From an uncultured Desulfosarcina sp. (GTDB taxonomy: Bacteria > Desulfobacterota > Desulfobacteria > Desulfobacterales > Desulfosarcinaceae): 64,000 bases of DNA. The notes below the pieces were generated by a model. That model searched no databases. It was not told the DNA's origin and saw only the letters and a list, made by a program, of their open reading frames with translations. Position numbers and translations under genes: made by a program. Numbering within the stretch: position 1 is the stretch's first letter; the number at the start of each line of letters is the position of its first letter. The stretch spans positions 1,054,001 to 1,118,000 of the forward strand of contig NZ_OY764190.1 of the NCBI RefSeq assembly GCF_963668215.1, in the 5' to 3' direction. Shown piece after piece: positions 37,842 to 45,545 of this stretch.

Positions 37842-38513
37842 TCAAGCGTGCCGTTCGGCATACCATTCAATGGGGTCCAAAACTTCATAGCCCATATTGG
37901 TGAGTTTCTGCTTGAGGTTATTCGTGTGCTTGGCGAACAGGTAGGGGAATACCGCTTCTTTTCCAGGGCACCAGCCTCGGTAAACCAGAATGGAACCGAA
38001 AGAGATGTTTTCGGTAATGATGGCGTGAACGATATTTTCGATCTCCTCTGGCTTCTCATCAACAACAACACCCAGCAGCGTCCCTGGTTCCTTGATCCCC
38101 AGTACGTCAATGAATGCGTTCAGCAGATCCCGGTCCGACACGATCCCCACAACCTTGAATTCTTCATCCACCACGGGGAAAGCGCCCACCCTCGTCTTCT
38201 CGACAAGTAAAAGGGCATCCTGAATCGTAGAAGAAAGCGAAATGGAAACCGGATCCTTGGTCATGATGTCCTGAACAGCAATCCCCGTGGCAGTATCCGT
38301 GTCGTCTGGTTTCCGTCTGTGGTTCCGACCAACTGACGAAGGCAGGGCACTGCGGATGTCGCGATCCGTGATGATGCCGATAAGGGTACGATCCGGTCGG
38401 GTTACCGGCAAATGGCGTATCCGGTACCGAGTTATCATTCTTCTCGCCTGAGCGATATCGACATCCATGCTTAAAGTAACCACATCCTTGGTCATGAACT
38501 TTTCGATGAACAT
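37842..38513 (-). CDS. Tandem CBS-domain protein with C-terminal ACT-like region
   Basis: The 223-residue protein has CBS repeats at about residues 1-60 (MTKDVVTLSMDVDIAQARRM, GIITDRDIR) and 80-140 (IMTKDPVSISLSSTIQDALL, GIVSDRDLL), and a terminal ACT-like segment. CBS pairs bind adenine nucleotides and sense energy state. It is 11 bp after the acetyl-CoA hydrolase/GNAT gene in the same direction, so it probably regulates that protein or senses acetyl-CoA/AMP level. Confidence 0.88.
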   Translation of the reverse strand: MFIEKFMTKDVVTLSMDVDIAQARRMITRYRIRHLPVTRPDRTLIGIITDRDIRSALPSSVGRNHRRKPDDTDTATGIAVQDIMTKDPVSISLSSTIQDALLLVEKTRVGAFPVVDEEFKVVGIVSDRDLLNAFIDVLGIKEPGTLLGVVVDEKPEEIENIVHAIITENISFGSILVYRGWCPGKEAVFPYLFAKHTNNLKQKLTNMGYEVLDPIEWYAERHA

Positions 38514-38524
38514 GGTGCACCTCC

Positions 38525-40366
38525 CTATGAATGAAAGGGTATTCTGACGTGGTAAATGCCGTCTTCCAATTCCGTCAGGACCGGCAAGCCACTATTGTGA
38601 AACACTTTCATCATGGCCGTGTTGGAAACGAGAACGTCAGCCCAGAATCCCTTGATGTTTCTTTCCATGGCCAGCGTGACCAGAAGAATGAAAACATAGG
38701 TGGTGATGCCAATACGCTGATAGGGTTCGTCAACGACAAAGGCTACTTCCGCCCACTCGCCGTCCGGGTCCACGAGATAGCGTGCTTCTGTGACGATAAT
38801 GCCCAAACCGGGTTTGCCTACGACGCCCACGATGGACATCACATTGCGCCAATTGACATTGACGTAGGTCTGCATCCGGGTATGCGGCATGGCCTTCAAG
38901 GATGAGAAGTATCGGTAGTATACGGCCTCGTCCGAGAATCGGTAGAACAGCCGCCGCATCTGTTCCTCGTCCGAAGGTCGGATGGGCCTGAACCGGACCT
39001 CGATTCCTCCTTTAAATAGCTTCCTTTCGTCGATATGAGACGGATAATGGAGCGCGTTTTCAGGGAGCCAGATCTGATCCCGATAGAGGATGTTCTCCTT
39101 TTTGGCCGCCTCAATCAATGCGGCCCTGTCCTCCGGATGGGCAATGTCGATTAGCGCCTGGGCGCGTTCGCGGAGGGTGAGCCCCTTTAGACTGGCTACG
39201 CCGTATTCCGTCACGACATGATCCACTCCCTCCCTGAAATCGAAACGGTTTTTCAGTCCCTCTACGGAGAAGATAATATTGGCCTTTCCCTGGGGGTTGC
39301 GACTGGGAAGCCCGAACAGAGTGAAACCACCTTCGGAAATTAGAGCACCGTGGATGAGTGCCAGAACTTCCGCCGGACCTGATGCAATGTTGCCCAATCC
39401 GGTGGGCAGCGCGATTCTTCCAGATATATCGACTTGTTTGGGTGAAACAATGGCCACAAACAATGGATTCCCGCCAATACTCAGGGGATCGAAAACCTTG
39501 TCCAGGGGCTGAAACTCCACACCGGAATTTTGATCGAGCCAATCAAACAGTTCCGGTGTGCCGCATGCATAGGAAGTGATCGACTTTCTTTTGAATCGCT
39601 CCTTATAACGATTGGTGACTGCACCGCTTTTCACCAAGTCCATGAGGGCGTCATTGAAGAACGGCGAGTGTATCCCCAAGTTGGTTTTACCGGTCAAGGA
39701 CCGGCTGACAGCCTCGAACAACGGCCCCGTGGAAAAGGCGATGCAGCTTTGATTTTCGATCAGGGGCTCGATATTGGCGGCGATCTTATCGAAAACCGGA
39801 TTGGCCGGCAGTCGTTTAAAATAGACCGGCGGTTCATCCGACAGCACCAGCATATCAAATGCATCGATGCGGACAAAGGTGTCTCCCAACGTTCGCGGAA
39901 TTCGAGGGTTTATTTCACCGACCACCAAACCGGCCTGCTCCATGGCCAGGCGGGCGGCATCCACAGAAACCCCCAGGCTGCTGAAGCCGTCCTTGTCCGG
40001 CGGGGTAATTTGCACAAACACCGCGTCCACCCGCACCTTGCCCGTCTCCAGAAGATTCGGAATGCGCGACGGATGGCAGGGAATCATATCCACGTGGCCG
40101 GCTGCAATGGCTTCATCGGCCACCCACCCGGAAAAAAAGGTTTTTAATCTGAACTTCTGGCTCTGGAGGTTTTCCGGGGAAATAGCTTCGGCGAAGCTGA
40201 GAATCTGGATCAATTCCAGGTCCTGCAGATTGGCGCTGTGAGTAGCCATCAAGTGCTTCACCAACGTTCGGGGTTCCGCTGCGGCCGTGGAAAGAAACAC
40301 GCTCATTCCCGGGCGTATCCGCGACAGAGCGATATCTGCCGTAACCAGCTTCTTTCTCCATTCCAT
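38525..40366 (-). CDS. Acetyl-CoA hydrolase/transferase fused to a GNAT acetyltransferase domain
   Basis: The 613-residue protein has a CoA-transferase-like part at about residues 1-440 (PDKDGFSSLGVSVDAARLAM, VDHVVTEYGVASLKG) and a GNAT domain at about 455-600 (VRFRPIRPSDEEQMRRLFYR, VAFVVDEPYQRIGI). At the place where relatives carry the catalytic Glu in GIH(T/S)E, this protein has GIHSPFFND, so classical CoA-transfer chemistry is doubtful. ATG 40366 follows AGGAGG at 5 bases; a GTG at 40372 is too close to it. With the CBS gene 11 bp downstream it may be a sensor or protein acetyltransferase. Role inferred. Confidence 0.85.
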   Translation of the reverse strand: MEWRKKLVTADIALSRIRPGMSVFLSTAAAEPRTLVKHLMATHSANLQDLELIQILSFAEAISPENLQSQKFRLKTFFSGWVADEAIAAGHVDMIPCHPSRIPNLLETGKVRVDAVFVQITPPDKDGFSSLGVSVDAARLAMEQAGLVVGEINPRIPRTLGDTFVRIDAFDMLVLSDEPPVYFKRLPANPVFDKIAANIEPLIENQSCIAFSTGPLFEAVSRSLTGKTNLGIHSPFFNDALMDLVKSGAVTNRYKERFKRKSITSYACGTPELFDWLDQNSGVEFQPLDKVFDPLSIGGNPLFVAIVSPKQVDISGRIALPTGLGNIASGPAEVLALIHGALISEGGFTLFGLPSRNPQGKANIIFSVEGLKNRFDFREGVDHVVTEYGVASLKGLTLRERAQALIDIAHPEDRAALIEAAKKENILYRDQIWLPENALHYPSHIDERKLFKGGIEVRFRPIRPSDEEQMRRLFYRFSDEAVYYRYFSSLKAMPHTRMQTYVNVNWRNVMSIVGVVGKPGLGIIVTEARYLVDPDGEWAEVAFVVDEPYQRIGITTYVFILLVTLAMERNIKGFWADVLVSNTAMMKVFHNSGLPVLTELEDGIYHVRIPFHS

Positions 40367-40710
40367 GGCCACCTCCTGGAGGCATCCAAGCGTTCAACAG
40401 CGGATGGAGCGATTGAGGCAGTATTGATCGCTTTGATGCGGGCATCGCGCCTTGAATCCAGGCGAGCGCGAGTCATACGGGCGGACAAACAGTTCTACGT
40501 CGCAACGTCGACTGCCGTCAGGGTGGGGCAGTGGATAGCAGTTCCGGTGTGCTGACAATGGCGAGCGTTCAACAAAACCAATGGTTTTATAAGCATAACA
40601 TACGTCTGATCCGGGTCAAGCAGAATATCTGCTCACACGGGGCGGATACATAGAGGGCTATTCAGATGGACGGACATCGCTGGAAATACTGAAAACATGG
40701 TTTATTTTTA
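40367..40710. other. Intergenic region
   Basis: No supported gene. The last 50 bases (CATCGCTGGAAA onward) align with the sequence before copy 1 of the leader hairpin, so the duplication begins near 40660. Confidence 0.4.
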
Positions 40711-40742
40711 TGTGAAAAGGGAGCACCCGGTTCCTTTTCACA
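40711..40742 (+). promoter_or_regulatory. Leader hairpin, copy 2
   Basis: TGTGAAAAGGG pairs with TCCTTTTCACA around AGCACCCGGT. Compared with copy 1, two stem pairs change G-C to T-A or A-T and one becomes G-T, all keeping the stem. The loop is nearly the same. It ends 21 bp before the truncated small-protein ATG. Confidence 0.65.
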
Positions 40743-40763
40743 CCACCTTCAAGGGGGATATTC

Positions 40764-40880
40764 ATGGCGGAAAAGAAATTCAAACAGGTCTGCGGATGCA
40801 AACACTGCGGCAATGAAGCCGAAATGGAGATTACCTGCAGGTCAGAAACAGGCAGGCCACCGCCGCCTCGATCCATTTGA
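40764..40880 (+). pseudogene. Truncated duplicate of the small Cys-pair protein gene
   Basis: The first 26 residues are identical to the protein at 37536, and about 64 bp of DNA is identical. The frame then departs into an unrelated Pro/Arg tail (SETGRPPPPRSI) and stops at 40880, losing the second Cys pair. It is probably a broken duplicate, although a 38-residue peptide with one CxCxxC cluster could still be made. Confidence 0.8.
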
Positions 40881-41231
40881 CCATTTTATGTCGTCTTCTT
40901 AATCCCTTGCGGTACATGGTGGTTGGCTATCATGCGCGCACATTCAGCCCTCTGTAAATAACGCTTCTTCAATCCTAGGAGTTTGTTCCCGGCAGGGGAC
41001 AACCTGCGGCTCCCGCATATTTGCGGCCCAATATAAACTGCGTGCAATCCACCACAAAATAGCCTATGATACGTTCTATTGGGCTGAAGCCCCGGCAGCG
41101 GTCCCCTCACATTTGTGCATCACCGGGTATCTATCCTGGATCCGATCTGACCGGACAACACTCAGATCTTCTGTTTCAGAAAGACATCCTGAGTCACTGC
41201 GCAAGAACCCCAATAAAGGAGAGTTTTTCCG
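40881..41231. other. Intergenic region before the cold-shock gene
   Basis: No gene supported. The last part is the cold-shock gene leader; such leaders are often long and structured, but I see no clear fold here. Confidence 0.4.
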
Positions 41232-41432
41232 ATGGAAGGTCACATCAAGTGGTACGACGAAAAGAAAAAATTCGGGTTTGTCACCACCCAGGAGAACGAG
41301 GACATTTTCCTGCATGTCTCCGGCATTAAAGAGTACGGTCATTTCGGCCTGCAGCGCGATGACCGGGTGGAATTCGAAATCCGGGAAACCCCCAAAGGCA
41401 AACAGGCCGTCAACCTGCGGCCCATTCAGTAG
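41232..41432 (+). CDS. Cold-shock domain protein
   Basis: A 66-residue CspA-type nucleic-acid chaperone. RNP1 reads KKFGFV and RNP2 DIFLHVS; HIKWYDEKKK opens the barrel. GGAG lies upstream of the ATG. It differs from CspA in having FGLQRDDRVEFEIRET rather than the usual LKEGQ block. It is monocistronic, ending at a strong bidirectional hairpin. Confidence 0.93.
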   Translation: MEGHIKWYDEKKKFGFVTTQENEDIFLHVSGIKEYGHFGLQRDDRVEFEIRETPKGKQAVNLRPIQ

Positions 41433-41442
41433 CCCATTTTTC

Positions 41443-41478
41443 TTAAACCGCCACCCGCCCGTACGGGTGGCGGTTTAA
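41443..41478. terminator. Bidirectional terminator hairpin
   Basis: TTAAACCGCCACCCG and CGGGTGGCGGTTTAA form a 15-bp perfect stem between the cold-shock gene and the convergent minus-strand gene. Confidence 0.8.
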
Positions 41479-41933
41479 GCGGCGGAGTCGCTCATTAAAC
41501 AAGCCCCCGTTTTTCTTTTCACACCGAGCCACGTATAAGCTTCTTCCAAAGTTGTCATTACCCGAATATTTCCGCCACGGCTGATCGCAACCTTCTCACC
41601 GAAACGATTGGGGTCGATAAGAGATTCATTCAGGACGAACGCCGTTTTGAGGCCTTGAAATTTATCGGCGATTCGCGATCCGTATTGAAACCGCTCCAGG
41701 GTGTCGAGCTGACCGGTTACGCCCCGCATGTCGCAAAGCACCTTGGAAACACCCGCATTGCGGGCCTCATCGGGAACCAGCGCAAAAAAAAGCTGTATGG
41801 ACATCAAAGAGATGGGCTCGCTGGAAACGACGTAAATAAAGTCGGGTTCCACCCTGATTGTGTAGCCGTCTGCCACCTTTATCCTCCTCATACCGGTCGA
41901 TATGTTGCTCGATAGGATAAGATTGTCCGTCAT
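41475..41933 (-). CDS. Hypothetical protein, STAS/SpoIIAA-like in outline
   Basis: A 152-residue cytoplasmic protein with alternating strand and helix pattern (IRVEPDFIYVVSSEPISL, VSKVLCDMRGVTGQLDTL, TAFVLNES, IRVMTTLEEAYTWLG) reminiscent of the STAS/SpoIIAA-like fold seen in many uncharacterised bacterial proteins. The ATG has no evident ribosome site. It lies 87 bp downstream of the histidine kinase in the same direction and may belong to its operon; a signalling partner role is inferred from this. Confidence 0.6.
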   Translation of the reverse strand: MTDNLILSSNISTGMRRIKVADGYTIRVEPDFIYVVSSEPISLMSIQLFFALVPDEARNAGVSKVLCDMRGVTGQLDTLERFQYGSRIADKFQGLKTAFVLNESLIDPNRFGEKVAISRGGNIRVMTTLEEAYTWLGVKRKTGACLMSDSAA

Positions 41934-42020
41934 TGATAAAATTCAGCGTATCGCTTCCAGCGGTTCATCGCAACGCCCGGCATCTAAAAACAGGGCAAGC
42001 TCGTTTCTGTCGGTTGTCTT

Positions 42021-43958
42021 TCATTGGTCGGACGCTTGCGCCACCGCCTGCCGCGGCAGTTCGATTTCGAACCGGCTGCCTTCGCCCGGTCGGCTTTTGA
42101 CTGTAACCGTGCCGCCATGCTTCTGGACGATCTTGCGCGTTACGTAAAGTCCGAGACCGGTGCCCTTGCGGCCTTTGGTGGACGAAAACAGGTCGAAGAT
42201 GGTTTTGGCTTTCTCGGGACTCATGCCGCCGCCGGTATCCTCGACAATGAAAGTGATACGGTCGAAATGCACCTCGACCAGAAAATCGATGCGGTGCCGG
42301 TCCGGTGTCGGGCTTTCGATGCAGGCCTCCACGGCGTTGTCGATGATGTTGTACAGGGCGGTCCGTATCAAGTCGGCGTCAATGGACATCTCCACCGGCA
42401 CATCGGAAATTTGGGGATTGAACTGGATATTGGCACCCTTCACCTTGGTCGCCACGTTGGCTGCCACCTCCCCGGCAAACTGCTGGATGTCGGTCGGAAC
42501 CGGATGGATATCCCGTTCCTTGGCATAGTAGAGGATGTCCGTCACCAGCTTTCGAATGCGCTCGGTCATGAGGCGGACCGCGTCCAACCCTTCCTCGATG
42601 CGCGCCGGGCGGTCCCGGTAAAAACCGGAATCGATCATATACACACCGGCGTCCAGTCCGGTCAGGCTGCCTTTCAGATCGTGGGACAGGGTACTGACCA
42701 TCAATCCCAGATTGGCCAGGTTGGTTTGCAGCTTGCGCAGTTGGGTCACATCGGCAAAAATCGCCAGCACCTGGACCAGCTTTCCGGTGGCCGTCTTGAT
42801 CGGCGAGGTCCAGGCCATTACGTTGGTTTTCATCCCTTCGTTGTTGGTCAGCACCATGTCTCCCTGCTGCGCCTCGCCGGTGCGCACGGTCCGCGAGATG
42901 GGATCCCGATAGGCCGGGAAAATGCCCGGCCGGAACACGTCGAAAAACGGCCGGCCGATATGCTCCCCGTAGTTCTCCTTGAAAGCGCGATTGGCCGCAT
43001 TGATGCAGAACCGCCGGTCCAGCACCACGATGCTGGATGGCACGGCGTCGAAAAGCTGTTTGTAGCGCTGGTGGGTTCGACGGCTCTCTTCGGCCAGCCG
43101 TTCGATCTCCTTGGTTCCGGCGAAGATTTCGATGACCAGGTCGATGTTGCCGTCGTTGTCGTAGATCGGCGCCGTATGCACCGTTACAGGAACCCGGGAC
43201 CCGCTGGTATAGCGGACCAGGGCCCGCGTTTTCATGACGCTTTCGTGGCGCAGGGTCCGGCCCACGGGGCAGCCGTTGCGGGTGCCCCGGCGGCCCGCAT
43301 AGATGCCCCAGCTGTTCTGGTAAAGCCGATTGCCCAGATAGCGGTTGTAAATGCCGTTGGCGGCCAGCACCATGCACTTCCGGTCATGGATGGATACAAA
43401 ATAGGGCAGTTCGTTGAAATAACGCATGCCTCCCTGGGCGTCGCCGGCGACCTGACTGATAAAGACGGACATCTTCTCAACGATCTGGCGCACGGCCAGA
43501 AAACGCTCGGTATCGACGACTTCCTGAAAGCGGTCCCGATCCCGGGGCTCCCGGTTGTCGGCAAGGGCTCGAATTTTCTGGCGCATGTGCACAACATTTT
43601 CCATGCGCCGCAACACGACCGCCAGCATGGGGGCCGGCGCCGGCAAGGCAATAAACTCGTCGGCCCGATCTTTGAAGGACTCAACGGCGCCTTCCAGTTC
43701 ACCGGTGGTGGTCACCAGGATCTGAACCTCCTTGTCCAGGCGGCGGATGCCATCCACCAGCGCCGAGGCGTCATGGACCCGGGCGCCGACAACCACCCAG
43801 GCCGGTTGCATGGCTTCGAACTGCCGGAGCCCCGCGGCACCGCTGCGCGCCGAAATCACATGGTAGTCCAGGGCCGACAGCGCCGGCGCCAGCGTCCGGT
43901 CATAGGGTGCATCGTCAACAACAAGAACAGGTGCTTTCATCATGGAATCGGCCGTCAA
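42021..43958 (-). CDS. PAS-domain sensor histidine kinase with degenerate receiver
   Basis: A 645-residue kinase without membrane segments. Residues 1-125 resemble a response-regulator receiver (APVLVVDDAPYDRTLAPALS), but the phosphoacceptor strand reads WVVVGARVHD with Gly in place of Asp. PAS regions lie at about 160-290 and 305-415. The HisKA His is in TLSHDLKG, and the ATPase has NIIDNAVEA, EDTGGGM and KGTGLGLYVTRKI. The ATG overlaps the CoA-transferase stop (ATGA), so the two are translationally coupled. No cognate regulator is in the window. The link to a CoA-transferase suggests sensing of a metabolite. Confidence 0.9.
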   Translation of the reverse strand: MTADSMMKAPVLVVDDAPYDRTLAPALSALDYHVISARSGAAGLRQFEAMQPAWVVVGARVHDASALVDGIRRLDKEVQILVTTTGELEGAVESFKDRADEFIALPAPAPMLAVVLRRMENVVHMRQKIRALADNREPRDRDRFQEVVDTERFLAVRQIVEKMSVFISQVAGDAQGGMRYFNELPYFVSIHDRKCMVLAANGIYNRYLGNRLYQNSWGIYAGRRGTRNGCPVGRTLRHESVMKTRALVRYTSGSRVPVTVHTAPIYDNDGNIDLVIEIFAGTKEIERLAEESRRTHQRYKQLFDAVPSSIVVLDRRFCINAANRAFKENYGEHIGRPFFDVFRPGIFPAYRDPISRTVRTGEAQQGDMVLTNNEGMKTNVMAWTSPIKTATGKLVQVLAIFADVTQLRKLQTNLANLGLMVSTLSHDLKGSLTGLDAGVYMIDSGFYRDRPARIEEGLDAVRLMTERIRKLVTDILYYAKERDIHPVPTDIQQFAGEVAANVATKVKGANIQFNPQISDVPVEMSIDADLIRTALYNIIDNAVEACIESPTPDRHRIDFLVEVHFDRITFIVEDTGGGMSPEKAKTIFDLFSSTKGRKGTGLGLYVTRKIVQKHGGTVTVKSRPGEGSRFEIELPRQAVAQASDQ

Positions 43959-45316
43959 ATCCTATCGTATGGAACAAAGCCTTTGGGGATGCCGTCGCTC
44001 AAGGCGCTCTTGGCATGGTGGAACTCGGGGCTTTCGTAGATGGTTTTCAGCAGTTGGTCTCTGAACGGTTCCGAAGCCAGGTGGGCGATACCCACCACCC
44101 GCTCGGAAATTCCCAGGCCGCGTGGATCGAAGGCCCCGTTTTCGGTGACGATGACCACTTGATCGGCGGCGATGGATGTGGTGGTGATGCCCTCGGGGCA
44201 CATGTCCACGATTTTGGAAATCCCGTTGCCGGTCGTCGCCCGCAGCGCGATGATGGCCACACCACCTTGCGAAAGGTTGGCCCCGCGGATGAAATCGCAC
44301 TGCCCGCCCACGCCACTGTATATTTTCCTGGCCTTCATGGAATCGGCCCAGATGTTGCCGTGCAGATCCACGCCGATGGCGGAATTGATGGCCACCATGT
44401 TGGGCTGGGCGGCGATGGTCAGCACGCCATTGGTGTAATCCACCGGCCGGCTCTGCACCGAGGAGTTGTAGTCGAGCCAGTCGTAGCCGGCCTGGCTGCC
44501 GGCCAAAAAGAACGTGGCGATGGAAAACTTGTTGTGCGTGCTGGTGTAGCGGTTGGTCACGACACCCGCCTCCACCAGGCGGCGCATGGCATCGGCGAAC
44601 AGCTCGGAGTGAATCCCCAGATCGTTGACCCCTTTTTCCAGGATCGCATCGGTTACTGCTTCCGGCACCTGGCCAATCCCGTACTGGATCGTGGACCGGT
44701 CGTGAACGAAAAGCCCGGCGATGATGCGCCCGATGCGGCGCGAGGCTTCGTCCGGCGGCTTGATCGGACTGACGGGCAGCGGATAATCGGTGTCGATCAG
44801 ATAGTCGATCCAATTGCCGGGCACGGTGTCGCCCAGCACAAAAGGCATTTGGGCGTTGCGCTCGGCGATCACGATGCCACCGGCGGCCCGGACGGCCTCT
44901 ACGGCGGCCATGGTGCCTTCGACGGTGGTGCCCAGGCTGTAATTGCCCCCGTTGTCCGGACCGGCCACGCTGATCAAGGCCACGTCGGGTTTGAAATAGT
45001 TGCGCACCTGCGCGGGAATATCGCTCAGGTGCATCAACTGGTACTTGGCCCAGCCGTTGTTGGCCGCCTCCCGGGTCAGGTCGCTGTTGAAGACGATGCG
45101 GTGGGTGATCCGCCGGCAGGTTTCTTCGGAAAAAAGGTCGGCCACGTCACCAAGAAACAGGCTGCCGAAGAGTTCCACGTCGCAAATGGTGCTGTCGACA
45201 GCCAGCTGCCGGCAAAGGACCCGGGGGGTGGCGGCGGCACCCGATACGAAAATCCGGCTTCCGGGCGGGAGCAGCCGGTTGTTGACCATCTCCTCGACGG
45301 TTTTAACGATTTTCAT
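43955..45316 (-). CDS. Acetyl-CoA hydrolase/transferase family protein
   Basis: A 453-residue family member with RIFVSGAAATPRVLCRQLA at the start, GNYSLGTTVEGTMAAVEAVR, a probable catalytic Glu in GIHSELFADA, YSGVGGQCDFIRGANLSQGG and VIVTENGAFDPRGLG. ATG 45316 has AGAGG at 6 bases; a GTG at 45322 overlaps that site. It is coupled to the histidine kinase by a 4-bp overlap. A terminator separates it from the oxidoreductase gene upstream, so it probably has its own promoter. Confidence 0.88.
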   Translation of the reverse strand: MKIVKTVEEMVNNRLLPPGSRIFVSGAAATPRVLCRQLAVDSTICDVELFGSLFLGDVADLFSEETCRRITHRIVFNSDLTREAANNGWAKYQLMHLSDIPAQVRNYFKPDVALISVAGPDNGGNYSLGTTVEGTMAAVEAVRAAGGIVIAERNAQMPFVLGDTVPGNWIDYLIDTDYPLPVSPIKPPDEASRRIGRIIAGLFVHDRSTIQYGIGQVPEAVTDAILEKGVNDLGIHSELFADAMRRLVEAGVVTNRYTSTHNKFSIATFFLAGSQAGYDWLDYNSSVQSRPVDYTNGVLTIAAQPNMVAINSAIGVDLHGNIWADSMKARKIYSGVGGQCDFIRGANLSQGGVAIIALRATTGNGISKIVDMCPEGITTTSIAADQVVIVTENGAFDPRGLGISERVVGIAHLASEPFRDQLLKTIYESPEFHHAKSALSDGIPKGFVPYDRI

Positions 45317-45388
45317 ATTCACCTCTTTGCCGTGATCTTTTTCAAGGTGTTTTTTCTAAACCGAAGGCTCTCGAAGCACAACAATTTT

Positions 45389-45443
45389 TCAAAAAAGACA
45401 GGGTCCGGGGAAAATTCGGCAAAAGCCGTTCCCTCGGACCCTG
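45389..45443 (-). terminator. Rho-independent terminator after the oxidoreductase gene
   Basis: On the minus strand CAGGGTCCG (45443-45435) pairs with CGGACCCTG (45407-45399), followed by TCTTTTTT. A nested CGGCTTTTGCCG hairpin lies in the loop. Confidence 0.75.
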
Positions 45444-45457
45444 GCAAGTTATTGTCT

Positions 45458-45535
45458 GGTTCCCATGCTTTGCGTGGGAACCCCACAACCCGTCGGATGA
45501 AGTCCAATGGTGCTCCCACGCTGAGCATGGGAGCA
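45458..45535. repeat. Pair of TTCCCA-type palindromic repeats
   Basis: GGTTCCCATGCTTTGCGTGG continuing GAACC (45458-45482) and TGCTCCCACGCTGAGCATGG continuing GAGCA (45511-45535) are each palindromic and related to one another. They belong to the widespread class of short intergenic palindromes built on TTCCCACGC...GCGTGGGAA. They sit downstream of the oxidoreductase stop. Confidence 0.7.
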
Positions 45536-45545
45536 AGGTGCGCGA

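Noticed and set aside
40886..41110. 74-codon minus-strand frame as a transposase remnant
   Set aside because: I could not find transposase motifs; the resemblance was too weak to report.
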